This document shows, piece after piece, positions 42,537 through 50,499 of a DNA stretch of 64,000 nucleotides (position 1 is its first letter; each line of letters starts with the position of its first letter). Below the pieces are notes generated by a model. It worked only from the letters and a program-made list of their open reading frames with translations, did no database searches and was not told where the DNA came from. A program made the position numbers and the translations under genes. Where the stretch lies: positions 496,001-560,000 of the forward strand of contig NZ_NFUU01000002.1 in NCBI RefSeq assembly GCF_002127265.1, read 5' to 3'. This DNA comes from Hydrogenophaga sp. IBVHS1 (GTDB lineage Bacteria > Pseudomonadota > Gammaproteobacteria > Burkholderiales > Burkholderiaceae_C).

Positions 42537-44348
42537 ATGAAGACCTCCCAGCCGACCACCCCGATCAAGATCATCGAAGCCCCGCTGGACTGGCGCAGCC
42601 TGGTGGACTGGTTGCGCGAAGACGGTGTGATCTCCGCCGAAGAATCCGAGCGTACGATTGCACGCTGCGCCTCGGCCCACAGCTCGCAGCATCCCTTGCA
42701 GCGCCTTGCCGTGGTGGGCATGTCGCGCAAGGCCGATCGGCATGTGCTCGATGTCGAGGAGCTCACGCAATGGCTGGCCACGCGCAGCGGCCTGGAGTAC
42801 ATGCGCATCGACCCGCTGAAGGTGGACGTGGGCAAGGTGGCCGACGTGATGAGCGCGGCCTACGCCGAACGCCACAAGGTCTTGCCGGTGCTGGTGAGCC
42901 CCACCGAAGTGGTGGTGGCCACCGCCGAGCCCTTTCTGCGCGACTGGGTGCCCGAGGTGGAGCGCCAGACACGCCGCACCGTGCGCCTGGTGCTCTCCAG
43001 CCCGCAGGCCATCAGCAGCTTCACGGCCGAGTTCTTTGCGCTCGCCAAGTCGGTGCGCGCAGCCAACAAGAGCGGGGGCCAGGCCGGCTTTGGCAGCTTC
43101 GAGCAACTGGTGGAGATGGGCAAGGCCAACAAGCAGCTCGACGCCAACGACCAGGGCGTGGTGCAGGTGGTGGACTGGCTCTGGCAATACGCCTTCGATC
43201 AGCGCGCGAGCGACATCCACCTGGAGCCCCGGCGCGAGCAGGGCGTGATCCGCTTCCGCATCGACGGTGTGCTGCACCCGGTGTACCAGATGCCGATCGG
43301 CGTGATGAACGCCATGACCGCGCGCATCAAGCTGCTCGGCCGCATGGACGTGGTGGAACGCCGCCGCCCCCAGGACGGTCGCATCAAGACCCTCAGGCCA
43401 GGCGTGGGCCAGGCGCGTGGCGAGGAGGTGGAAATGCGCCTGTCCACGCTGCCCACGGCGTTCGGCGAGAAACTCGTCATGCGCATCTTCGACCCCGACT
43501 CCACCGTGAAAGATCTCGCCGCGCTGGGCTTCGCCGCGCACGACGCGCAGCGCTGGGAAGGGCTCACCAAACACCCGCACGGCATCGTGCTGGTGACGGG
43601 TCCCACCGGCTCCGGCAAGACCACCACGCTCTACGCCACGCTCAAGCGGCTGGCCACCGAAGAGGTGAACGTGAGCACGGTGGAAGACCCGATCGAGATG
43701 ATCGAGGCGGCCTTCAACCAGACGCAGGTGCAGCCGCACCTGGACCTGGACTTTGCGCAAGGCCTGCGCGCCCTCATGCGGCAGGACCCGGACATCATCA
43801 TGGTGGGCGAGGTGCGCGATCTCGCCACCGCAGAAATGGCGGTGCAGGCCGCGCTCACCGGCCACCTGGTGTTCACCACGCTGCACACCAACGACGCGCC
43901 CTCGGCCATCATGCGGCTCATGGAGCTGGGCATTCCGCCCTACCTCATCAACGCCACCGTGCTCGGCGTGCTGGCGCAGCGGCTGGTGCGCACGCTGTGC
44001 CCCGCGTGCCGCAAGCCGCAAGACAAAGAAGAAGTGGCCGCTTCGCGCGAAACCCTGGCCGAGCTGGTGAAGCCCTGGCAGGTGAGCGGCAGCTACCGCC
44101 CTTATCAGCCGGTGGGCTGCGTCGATTGCCGCATGACCGGGTTTCGTGGGCGCATGGGCCTGTATGAATTGCTGGTGGTCACCGAAGGTTTCAAGGACAA
44201 GGTCAGCCGCGAGCCGCGCCTGGACGTGCTGCGCAAGCAGGCCGTGCAGGACGGCATGCGCCCGCTGCGCCTGGGCGGCGCGGCCCGCGTGGCCGAAGGC
44301 CTGACCACCATGGACGAAGTGCTGGCCTGCACGCCGCCCGTGCAGTGA
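42537..44348 (+). CDS. GspE/PilB-type secretion ATPase, stand-alone
   Basis: A 603-residue hexameric ATPase of the type II secretion / type IV pilus family. The N-terminal T2SSE_N-like domain spans 1-180. The core has Walker A VTGPTGSGKTTTLYATL, the Asp box (SDIHLEPRREQGVIRFRIDG), Walker B (RQDPDIIMVGEVRDLATAEM) and the His box (GHLVFTTLHTNDAPSA). A zinc tetracysteine is formed by LCPACRK and GCVDCRMTGFRGR. No pilin, secretin, GspF or prepilin peptidase gene lies nearby. It may serve a pilus or secretion system encoded elsewhere. It is followed by tctB. Confidence 0.92.
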   Translation: MKTSQPTTPIKIIEAPLDWRSLVDWLREDGVISAEESERTIARCASAHSSQHPLQRLAVVGMSRKADRHVLDVEELTQWLATRSGLEYMRIDPLKVDVGKVADVMSAAYAERHKVLPVLVSPTEVVVATAEPFLRDWVPEVERQTRRTVRLVLSSPQAISSFTAEFFALAKSVRAANKSGGQAGFGSFEQLVEMGKANKQLDANDQGVVQVVDWLWQYAFDQRASDIHLEPRREQGVIRFRIDGVLHPVYQMPIGVMNAMTARIKLLGRMDVVERRRPQDGRIKTLRPGVGQARGEEVEMRLSTLPTAFGEKLVMRIFDPDSTVKDLAALGFAAHDAQRWEGLTKHPHGIVLVTGPTGSGKTTTLYATLKRLATEEVNVSTVEDPIEMIEAAFNQTQVQPHLDLDFAQGLRALMRQDPDIIMVGEVRDLATAEMAVQAALTGHLVFTTLHTNDAPSAIMRLMELGIPPYLINATVLGVLAQRLVRTLCPACRKPQDKEEVAASRETLAELVKPWQVSGSYRPYQPVGCVDCRMTGFRGRMGLYELLVVTEGFKDKVSREPRLDVLRKQAVQDGMRPLRLGGAARVAEGLTTMDEVLACTPPVQ

Positions 44349-44365
44349 GCCGCTGAGCGCAGGCC

Positions 44366-44860
44366 ATGATCAAGAACCTGCAGGACTTTCTGGCTGGCCT
44401 GCTGTTTCTGGCCTTCGGTGTGGGTTTCGGCTGGGCCGCCACGCGGCACCCGCTGGGCTCGGCTGCCGACATGGGGCCTGGCTTTTTTCCCCTGCTCATG
44501 GGCCTGTTGCTTGGCCTGCTGGGCGTGCTCATTTTGTTCAAGGCCCTCACCTTTGAAGCCGTGGGGGGCGGGCGCGTGCCGCATTGGGGCCTGGGGCCGA
44601 TGCTGCGAGTGCTGGGCGGGCTGGTGTGGCTGGCGTTGTGCACCGGTCCTTCGCAATGGCCCTGGTTCGGGTCCGCCCTGCAAGGTTTTCCCACCCTCGG
44701 CCTGGTGCTCGGCGTGGCCGGCCTGCTGCTGGCGGTGGCCGTGGGTGGCGGTGCGCGTGCCGCGTGGTGGTCTTTCTCGCTGGCGCTGCTGGTCAGCGTC
44801 GTCTGGGTCGGTTTGCTTGGGCTCCACGTGCCCCTGTGGCCCGGGCCTGGCGCGGGTTGA
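44366..44860 (+). CDS. tctB: Tripartite tricarboxylate transporter small membrane subunit TctB
   Basis: A 164-residue protein with four membrane segments (near 8-25, 40-60, 83-100 and 110-150) and a typical TctB opening: LQDFLAGLLFLAFGVGFGW, then PLGSAADMGPGFFPLLMGLL. It forms the small subunit of a binding-protein-dependent, ion-driven carboxylate transporter with TctA, encoded 17 bases on. It is encoded 17 bases after the GspE-like gene. Confidence 0.88.
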   Translation: MIKNLQDFLAGLLFLAFGVGFGWAATRHPLGSAADMGPGFFPLLMGLLLGLLGVLILFKALTFEAVGGGRVPHWGLGPMLRVLGGLVWLALCTGPSQWPWFGSALQGFPTLGLVLGVAGLLLAVAVGGGARAAWWSFSLALLVSVVWVGLLGLHVPLWPGPGAG

Positions 44861-44877
44861 ACCCCGAGGCGCTGACC

Positions 44878-46431
44878 ATGTCGCTTTCCTTGTGGGATTC
44901 CTTGATGTTGGGCGCCACCGCCGTGGGGGCGTTGCAGCCGCTGATGCTCATTGCCTTGGGAGTGCTGGTGGGCAGCGTGTTTGGCCTGCTGCCCGGCCTG
45001 GGTCCGGTCACCGCCATCGCGCTGCTGCTGCCGGCCACGCTCGGCCTGCCACCGCTGCCCGCGTTGCTGGTGCTGGCCGGTGTTTACTACGGCGCGCAAT
45101 ACGGCGGCTCGCTGCCAGCCATCGTGCACAACCAGCCAGGCGAGGCTTCGTCCGTCATGACCAGCCTGGACGGCCACCCGCTGGCGCGCCAGGGCCGGGC
45201 CGGCGCGGCGCTCACCATGGCCACCGTGAGTTCGTTCGCGGCCGGTTGCCTCGGCATCGCGGTGGTGGCTGCGCTCGTGTTGCCCGTGGTTTCGCTCGGC
45301 CTGCAGTTTGGTTCGGCGGAGCGCTTCATGCTGCTTGTGGTGGGCCTCATGGGCGCCACTGTGCTGGCCTCGGGCTCGTTCCTCAAGGCGCTGGCCATGG
45401 CCGTGCTCGGCATCCTGCTTGGCCTCACCGGCTGGGATGTGCACACCGGCACAGCCCGCTTCGTGCCCGAAGCGCTGGAACCGTTGATGGGTCGGCAACA
45501 AGGGCTCACCGATGGCGTGGGCTTCATCGCGCTTGCGTTGGGCTTCTTCGTGGTCGCACCCGTGGCCGCCGAACTGGCCGGGTTGTCCATCCTCGCACCT
45601 GCAACCGGTGAATCACCCGCACAGGAATCGCCAGGCATGGACGACAGCCCCACGCGCGCGGAATGGCGCGACGCCGTGCCCGCCCTGCTGCGTGGCACCG
45701 GCCTGGGCGTGGTGCTCGGCGTGGTGCCCGGCGGCGGCGCGCTGCTGTCTTCGCTGGCGGCGTACCAGGTGGAAAAAGTGGCATCGAGAAACCGCACGCC
45801 GCCGCTGGGCGAAGGCAACCTCCGCGGCGTGGCCGCCCCCGAAGCCGCCAACAACGCCGGCGCACAAACCGCCTACCTGCCCATGCTGGCCCTGGGCCTG
45901 CCGCCCAACGCCGTGATGGCGCTCTTGCTCGGTGCACTCGGCCTGCACGCCATCGAGCCCGGCCCTTCGGTGATGAAAGTGCAGCCCGCGCTGTTCTGGG
46001 GGTTGCTGGTGTCCATGTGGGTCGGCAATGTGCTGCTGATCTTGCTCAACCTGCCGCTCGCGCGCTGGTGGCAGCCGGCGCTGCTGCGTGTGCTGCGCAT
46101 CCCGCGCCGCGCGTTGCTGGCGGGCCTCATGGTGGCGTGTGGCCTGGGAGCGCTTGCCCTTGGACCGCACGGCTGGGGCGTGTGGCTCGTCATTGGCCTG
46201 GGCTTGCTGGCCTTTGTGCTGCAACGCCTGGGCTGTGAGGGCGTGGCGCTGCTGCTGGGCTTTGTGCTCGCGCCCGGGCTAGAGGAACACTTGCGCCGTG
46301 CGCTGCAGCTTTCGCGTGGGGACTGGTTCGTTTTCCTTGAACGACCGGTGTCTGCCTTGCTGCTGATGGCAGCGATCGGGCTGCTGTTGGTGGTGGTGCT
46401 GCAGCCGGGGCGGCGTGGGGTGGGGCGCTGA
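44878..46431 (+). CDS. tctA: Tripartite tricarboxylate transporter large permease TctA
   Basis: A 517-residue permease with about 11-12 membrane segments. TctA hallmarks: VGSVFGLLPGLGPVTAIALL, GVYYGAQYGGSLPAIVHNQP (family form of GGS), and GVVPGGGALLSSLAAYQVEK followed by VAAPEAANNAGAQTAYLPML. The substrate of this family ranges from citrate to terephthalate, set by the binding protein TctC. No tctC is adjacent, so the substrate cannot be guessed; TctC genes are often scattered in Comamonadaceae. The start at 44878 follows TctB closely. Confidence 0.92.
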   Translation: MSLSLWDSLMLGATAVGALQPLMLIALGVLVGSVFGLLPGLGPVTAIALLLPATLGLPPLPALLVLAGVYYGAQYGGSLPAIVHNQPGEASSVMTSLDGHPLARQGRAGAALTMATVSSFAAGCLGIAVVAALVLPVVSLGLQFGSAERFMLLVVGLMGATVLASGSFLKALAMAVLGILLGLTGWDVHTGTARFVPEALEPLMGRQQGLTDGVGFIALALGFFVVAPVAAELAGLSILAPATGESPAQESPGMDDSPTRAEWRDAVPALLRGTGLGVVLGVVPGGGALLSSLAAYQVEKVASRNRTPPLGEGNLRGVAAPEAANNAGAQTAYLPMLALGLPPNAVMALLLGALGLHAIEPGPSVMKVQPALFWGLLVSMWVGNVLLILLNLPLARWWQPALLRVLRIPRRALLAGLMVACGLGALALGPHGWGVWLVIGLGLLAFVLQRLGCEGVALLLGFVLAPGLEEHLRRALQLSRGDWFVFLERPVSALLLMAAIGLLLVVVLQPGRRGVGR

Positions 46432-46478
46432 AGAGCATTGTTGGGCTCGATCGTGTGGATCGCAAGGGAATAGGATGT

Positions 46479-46491
46479 CCCGATAATCGGG
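46479..46491. promoter_or_regulatory. Palindrome at the EamA gene start
   Basis: CCCGATAATCGGG is a perfect 6-1-6 palindrome ending three bases before the EamA transporter ATG at 46495. It occupies the ribosome-site position, and no Shine-Dalgarno is otherwise visible. It could be an operator or an mRNA hairpin limiting initiation. Confidence 0.35.
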
Positions 46492-46494
46492 CGA

Positions 46495-47436
46495 ATGTCC
46501 GTTTCAGCGCCCCATCCCAGCCCGCACCTCGCCACCGGCCTCATGCTCGCCATTGCGGGCTCCATTGCCTTCAGCGCCAAGGCCATCATCGTCAAGCTGG
46601 CCTACCGGTACGGCGTGGATGCGGTCACGCTGCTTATGTACCGCATGCTGTTCTCCTTGCCGCTGTTCCTGGCGCTGGCGTGGTGGGCGTCTTACCGGCA
46701 GGGCGGGCAGACCGCGCGGCGGTTGACGCTGAAACGGCGCGACTGGCTGGGGGTGATCGGCCTCGGTTTTACCGGCTACTACCTGGCCAGTTTTCTGGAT
46801 TTCTGGGGTCTGCATTTCATCAGCGCGAGCCTGGAGCGGCTGATCCTTTACCTCAACCCCACGCTGGTGCTGGTGCTGGGCTGGGTCATCTACAAGCGGC
46901 GCATCACGGGTCTGCAGGCCATTGCCATGGCGGTGAGTTATGGCGGCGTTCTGCTGGTGTTCGGTCACGAGGCTGGCCTGCAGGGGCCCGACGCGTTGCT
47001 GGGTGCGGCGCTGGTGTTTGGCAGTGCCATCAGCTACGCCATCTACCTCGTCTACAGCGGCGAAATCGTGAAGCGCCTGGGCTCGATGCGACTGGTGGGT
47101 CTGGCCACCAGCGTGGCCTGTGTGTTGTGCATCGTCCAGTTCGCGCTGTTGCGCCCATTGAGCGCAGCGCTGGTCGCGCCTGAGGTGATCTGGCTCTCCC
47201 TGCTCAACGCCACGCTGTGCACGTTTGCGCCGGTGGTGATGGTGATGATGGCGATCGAGCGCATTGGCGCGGGCCTGGCGGCACAGACCGGCATGATCGG
47301 CCCCATGTCCACCATCGTCATGGGCGTGCTGATTCTGGGTGAACCGTTCAACAGCTGGATCGTGGCGGGCACCGTGCTGGTGCTCTCGGGCGTGTTTCTG
47401 GTGACGCGCTTCGGCTCGTCCGCCGCGAGCAAATAA
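46495..47436 (+). CDS. DMT superfamily transporter (EamA)
   Basis: A 313-residue inner-membrane protein with ten predicted membrane helices arranged as two EamA repeats. The first starts near HLATGLMLAIAGSIAFSAKA, and the second near LLGAALVFGSAISYAIYLVY. The family exports metabolites or amino acids; the substrate is not predictable. It lies 25 bases upstream of an SDR gene and probably shares its transcript. Confidence 0.88.
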   Translation: MSVSAPHPSPHLATGLMLAIAGSIAFSAKAIIVKLAYRYGVDAVTLLMYRMLFSLPLFLALAWWASYRQGGQTARRLTLKRRDWLGVIGLGFTGYYLASFLDFWGLHFISASLERLILYLNPTLVLVLGWVIYKRRITGLQAIAMAVSYGGVLLVFGHEAGLQGPDALLGAALVFGSAISYAIYLVYSGEIVKRLGSMRLVGLATSVACVLCIVQFALLRPLSAALVAPEVIWLSLLNATLCTFAPVVMVMMAIERIGAGLAAQTGMIGPMSTIVMGVLILGEPFNSWIVAGTVLVLSGVFLVTRFGSSAASK

Positions 47437-47461
47437 ACCTTCTTTTTCAGGAGATCGACGC

Positions 47462-48259
47462 ATGGACATGGGTATCAAGGGCAAGTGGGCGCTGGTGGGT
47501 GGCGCGAGCAAGGGGCTGGGGCTGGGCTGCGCGCAGGCGCTGGCGGCCGAAGGCGTGAACGTGGTCATGGTGGCGCGCCGTGCGCGCGACCTGGAGGAAG
47601 CGGTGGCTGGCGTGCGCGCGGCGTCGCCAACGGTCACGGTGCTCGGTGTGGCGGCCGACATCACCACGCCCGAAGGTCGTGCGGCCGCGTTCTCGGTGAG
47701 CGGTGGGCCCGGCACCGCGTTCGACATTGTGGTCACCAATGCCGGCGGCCCGCCTTCTGGCGATTTCAGGGCCTGGGACCGCGAGGTGTGGATCAAGGCG
47801 CTGGACGCCAACATGCTCACCCCGATTGAACTGATCAAGGCCACGGTGGACGGCATGGCGCAGCGCGGCTTTGGCCGCATCATCAACATCACCTCGGGCG
47901 CGGTGAAGGCGCCGATCGACATTCTGGGCCTGTCCAACGGCGCGCGCAGCGGCCTCACGGGTTTCATTGCGGGCGCGGCGCGCAGCCCGCTGGCCGCACA
48001 AGGCGTGACCATCAACAACCTGCTGCCCGGTGCGTTCGACACCGACCGCCTCAAGAGCCTGTTTGCGGGGACCTCCGCCAAAACCGGCGAGCCCGCCGAG
48101 GCCGTTGCCGATGTGAGGCGCAAGACCATACCGGCCAAGCGCTTCGGCGACCCGCAGGAGTTCGGTGCCACCTGCGCGTTTCTGTGCAGCGTGCACGCGG
48201 GCTACATCACGGGCCAGAACATCCTGGTGGATGGTGGCGCCTACCCGGGCACGTTCTGA
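47462..48259 (+). CDS. SDR family oxidoreductase lacking the usual Tyr/Lys pair
   Basis: A 265-residue Rossmann protein. The cofactor site reads ALVGGASKGLGLGCAQAL, with VTNAGGPPSG and the active-site Ser in NITSGAVKAPIDILGLSNGA. The canonical YxxxK is replaced: the equivalent stretch is LSNGARSGLTGF, where Ser and Arg occupy the Tyr and Lys positions. The rest (TINNLLPGAFDTDR, GQNILVDGGAYPGTF) is normal. AGGAGA precedes the ATG. This subgroup is widespread and usually labelled 3-oxoacyl reductase, but chemistry must differ. It converges on the next gene with a four-base gap. Confidence 0.88.
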   Translation: MDMGIKGKWALVGGASKGLGLGCAQALAAEGVNVVMVARRARDLEEAVAGVRAASPTVTVLGVAADITTPEGRAAAFSVSGGPGTAFDIVVTNAGGPPSGDFRAWDREVWIKALDANMLTPIELIKATVDGMAQRGFGRIINITSGAVKAPIDILGLSNGARSGLTGFIAGAARSPLAAQGVTINNLLPGAFDTDRLKSLFAGTSAKTGEPAEAVADVRRKTIPAKRFGDPQEFGATCAFLCSVHAGYITGQNILVDGGAYPGTF

Positions 48260-48263
48260 CGTT

Positions 48264-49205
48264 TCAGCGGCGCGACGAAACCAGGATGCCTCCCACGATC
48301 AGCACAAAGCCCACCGCGTGGTACAGGCGCGGTGGTTCGCCGAGCAGCGTGGCCGACATGAGCGCCGCAAACAGGGGCGTGAGGTTGGAGAAGAACGCGG
48401 CCATGGCCGGGCCCACGCGGGCCACACCCGCGCCCCAGCAGCGGTAGGCCAGCAGCGAAGGCCCCACAGCCACATACACCAGCGCCGCAGCCAGCGGCCA
48501 GCCCCATTGAATGGCCGATGTTCCGGCCGCAGGCTCGGGCAAGGTGAGCCACTCGCCGGCCGCGAACAGGCCCGACCACGCCACACCCATGACCACCTGC
48601 GCCAGCAGAAACGCGGCCCAGTCGGATTTGATGTGGGGCGGGTCTTCACCCGGGCGCGGGCGCGCCAGCAGCCAGCTGTACCAAGACCACAAGATCGCCG
48701 CGAGCAGGATCCAGGCGTCGCCAGGCACCAGCTGCAAGGCCTTGAGCTGCGCGAGTTCACCGCGCGTGAGCACCACCACCACCCCCGCAATGGACAACGC
48801 CGCACCCACGGCAGCAAGGCGCGATACGGCCACGCCGTAAAACAGCCGGCCCAGCAGCAGCATCCACACCGGCATGCTCGCAGCGACCAGCGTCACGTTG
48901 ATGGGCGTGGAGGTTTTGAGGGCGACGTATTGCAGCGCGTTGTAGCACCCCACCCCCAGCAAACCGAGCAGCGCGAAACGCCTCCAGTGCGGCCACATGC
49001 TCCTGGCGCCCGGCCGCAGCACCCAACCCGCCAGGGGCAGCAGCAAGGCCAGCGCCAGCGTCCAGCGAAGGAAGTTGAGCGTGACGGGCGGCACGATACC
49101 TTGCATGAGGCGGCCGACGATGGCGTTGCCGGCCCACAGCAGTGGGGGCGCCAGCAACAGCAAGGTGGTGGGGAGGGAAAGGCGGGGACGATCAGACTCG
49201 GACAT
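48264..49205 (-). CDS. DMT superfamily transporter (EamA), second copy
   Basis: A 313-residue ten-helix membrane protein with two EamA repeats (LAPPLLWAGNAIVGRLM; AAALVYVAVGPSLLAYRCWG). It is clearly distinct in sequence from the EamA protein at 46495-47436 despite equal length. The family moves small organic solutes; the substrate is unknown. It is divergent from the quinone oxidoreductase gene over 122 bases. Confidence 0.88.
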   Translation of the reverse strand: MSESDRPRLSLPTTLLLLAPPLLWAGNAIVGRLMQGIVPPVTLNFLRWTLALALLLPLAGWVLRPGARSMWPHWRRFALLGLLGVGCYNALQYVALKTSTPINVTLVAASMPVWMLLLGRLFYGVAVSRLAAVGAALSIAGVVVVLTRGELAQLKALQLVPGDAWILLAAILWSWYSWLLARPRPGEDPPHIKSDWAAFLLAQVVMGVAWSGLFAAGEWLTLPEPAAGTSAIQWGWPLAAALVYVAVGPSLLAYRCWGAGVARVGPAMAAFFSNLTPLFAALMSATLLGEPPRLYHAVGFVLIVGGILVSSRR

Positions 49206-49327
49206 GGCTGCACTGTAGCGGCCCCTTCAAGACCGGCCACCGGCCGGGGATGCTGCGCACGAGCGAGCGCGAGCTCCCGGATTCGTGGCAGCATGGCCGC
49301 TTTCGTCATCACAAGAGGAGACCCGAC

Positions 49328-50323
49328 ATGAGCGAACAGTCCAGTCGCGCCGTGCGCATCCACGCCGCCGGCGGCCCTGAACAACTGGTGATCGACACCG
49401 TGAGCGTGGGCGATCCTGGCCCGGGGCAGGTGCGCATTCGCCACCACGCGGTGGGGCTGAACTACATCGATGTCTACCAGCGCACCGGCCTCTACCCGTT
49501 TCCCATGCCGCTGGCGTTGGGCATGGAGGGTGCGGGTGTGATCGAGGCCGTAGGGGAAGGTGTGACACACCTGAAAGCGGGCGACCGCGCCGCGTACGCC
49601 GCCAACCCGCCGGGCAGCTATTGCGATGTGCGCGTGATGCCTGCCATGAACGTGTGCAAATTGCCAGACAGCATCGATTTTGAAACCGGCGCGGCCATGA
49701 TGCTCAAGGGGCTCACGGCTCAGTACCTGCTCAAGCGCTGCAAGCCGGTGGAAGGTCTGGAGGCCGGCGACTTTGTGTTGTTCCATGCAGCCGCTGGCGG
49801 TGTGGGCCTGATCGCCTGCCAGTGGGCCAAGGCGCTGGGCCTCAAGCTCATTGCCACGGCCGGATCGGACGACAAATGCAAGCTGGCGCTGGAACATGGC
49901 GCGAGCCATGCCATCAACTACCGCACCGAAGATTTTGTGGCCCGTGTGAAGGACATCACCGGTGGTCAGGGCGTGAAGGTGGTCTACGACTCGGTGGGCA
50001 AGGACACCTTCGAGAAGTCACTCGACTGCCTGAAACCTTTTGGTCTGCTAGCCAGCTTCGGCAATGCCTCGGGCCCCGTGCCGCCCTTCGCGCCGGGCAT
50101 TCTGGGTGCCAAGGGTTCGCTGTACCTCACGCGCCAGACCCTGTTCACCCACATCACCAGCCGCGAACGCACCCAGTCAATGGCCGACGACCTGTTCGCG
50201 GTGATCGCGAGTGGTCAGGTGAAGATCCGCATCGACCAGCGATTTGCGCTCGCCGATGTGCGCAAGGCGCATGAGAGCCTTGAGGCGCGTTCCACGACGG
50301 GCTGCACGGTACTGTTGCCCTGA
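49328..50323 (+). CDS. NADPH:quinone oxidoreductase (zeta-crystallin type)
   Basis: A 331-residue MDR-family enzyme without zinc ligands. Family marks are the N-terminal GLNYIDVYQRTGLYP, the ALGMEGAGVIEAVGEGV segment, the cofactor loop FVLFHAAAGGVGLIACQWAK and the NADPH-binding YRTEDF region. It reduces quinones with NADPH, probably as a detoxifier. AAGAGGAG lies before the ATG at 49328. It is followed by a palindromic repeat that separates it from a convergent aminotransferase gene. Confidence 0.92.
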   Translation: MSEQSSRAVRIHAAGGPEQLVIDTVSVGDPGPGQVRIRHHAVGLNYIDVYQRTGLYPFPMPLALGMEGAGVIEAVGEGVTHLKAGDRAAYAANPPGSYCDVRVMPAMNVCKLPDSIDFETGAAMMLKGLTAQYLLKRCKPVEGLEAGDFVLFHAAAGGVGLIACQWAKALGLKLIATAGSDDKCKLALEHGASHAINYRTEDFVARVKDITGGQGVKVVYDSVGKDTFEKSLDCLKPFGLLASFGNASGPVPPFAPGILGAKGSLYLTRQTLFTHITSRERTQSMADDLFAVIASGQVKIRIDQRFALADVRKAHESLEARSTTGCTVLLP

Positions 50324-50357
50324 GCATCGAGCCTGCGTGAATTCAAAAACGTCACAG

Positions 50358-50453
50358 ATTGGGGCGTGATGGTGTTCTGCGCAGCGAAATAAAGGAGGAG
50401 GGGCCTCCAGCCCCGGGGGACATTCGCGGAGCAGAGCGCCATCACGCCCCAAT
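50358..50453. repeat. Palindromic intergenic repeat, copy B
   Basis: The outer arms, 50358-50379 and 50432-50453, pair over 22 bases: the outer 15 are perfect and two G-T pairs follow. The inner blocks match copy A (40647-40738) in reverse orientation, including the CCTTTATTTCGCTGCGCAGA block (here complemented at 50378-50398). Like copy A it lies between two convergent genes, the quinone oxidoreductase and the aminotransferase. Confidence 0.85.
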
Positions 50454-50499
50454 CCTGCGAGGTCACTGCACGCGATGCGCAGCGAGCAAAAAACCCAAC

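Noticed and set aside
42513..44021. A 502-codon open frame antisense to the GspE-like ATPase
   Set aside because: The sense frame has all ATPase motifs; the antisense product is His-rich and featureless.
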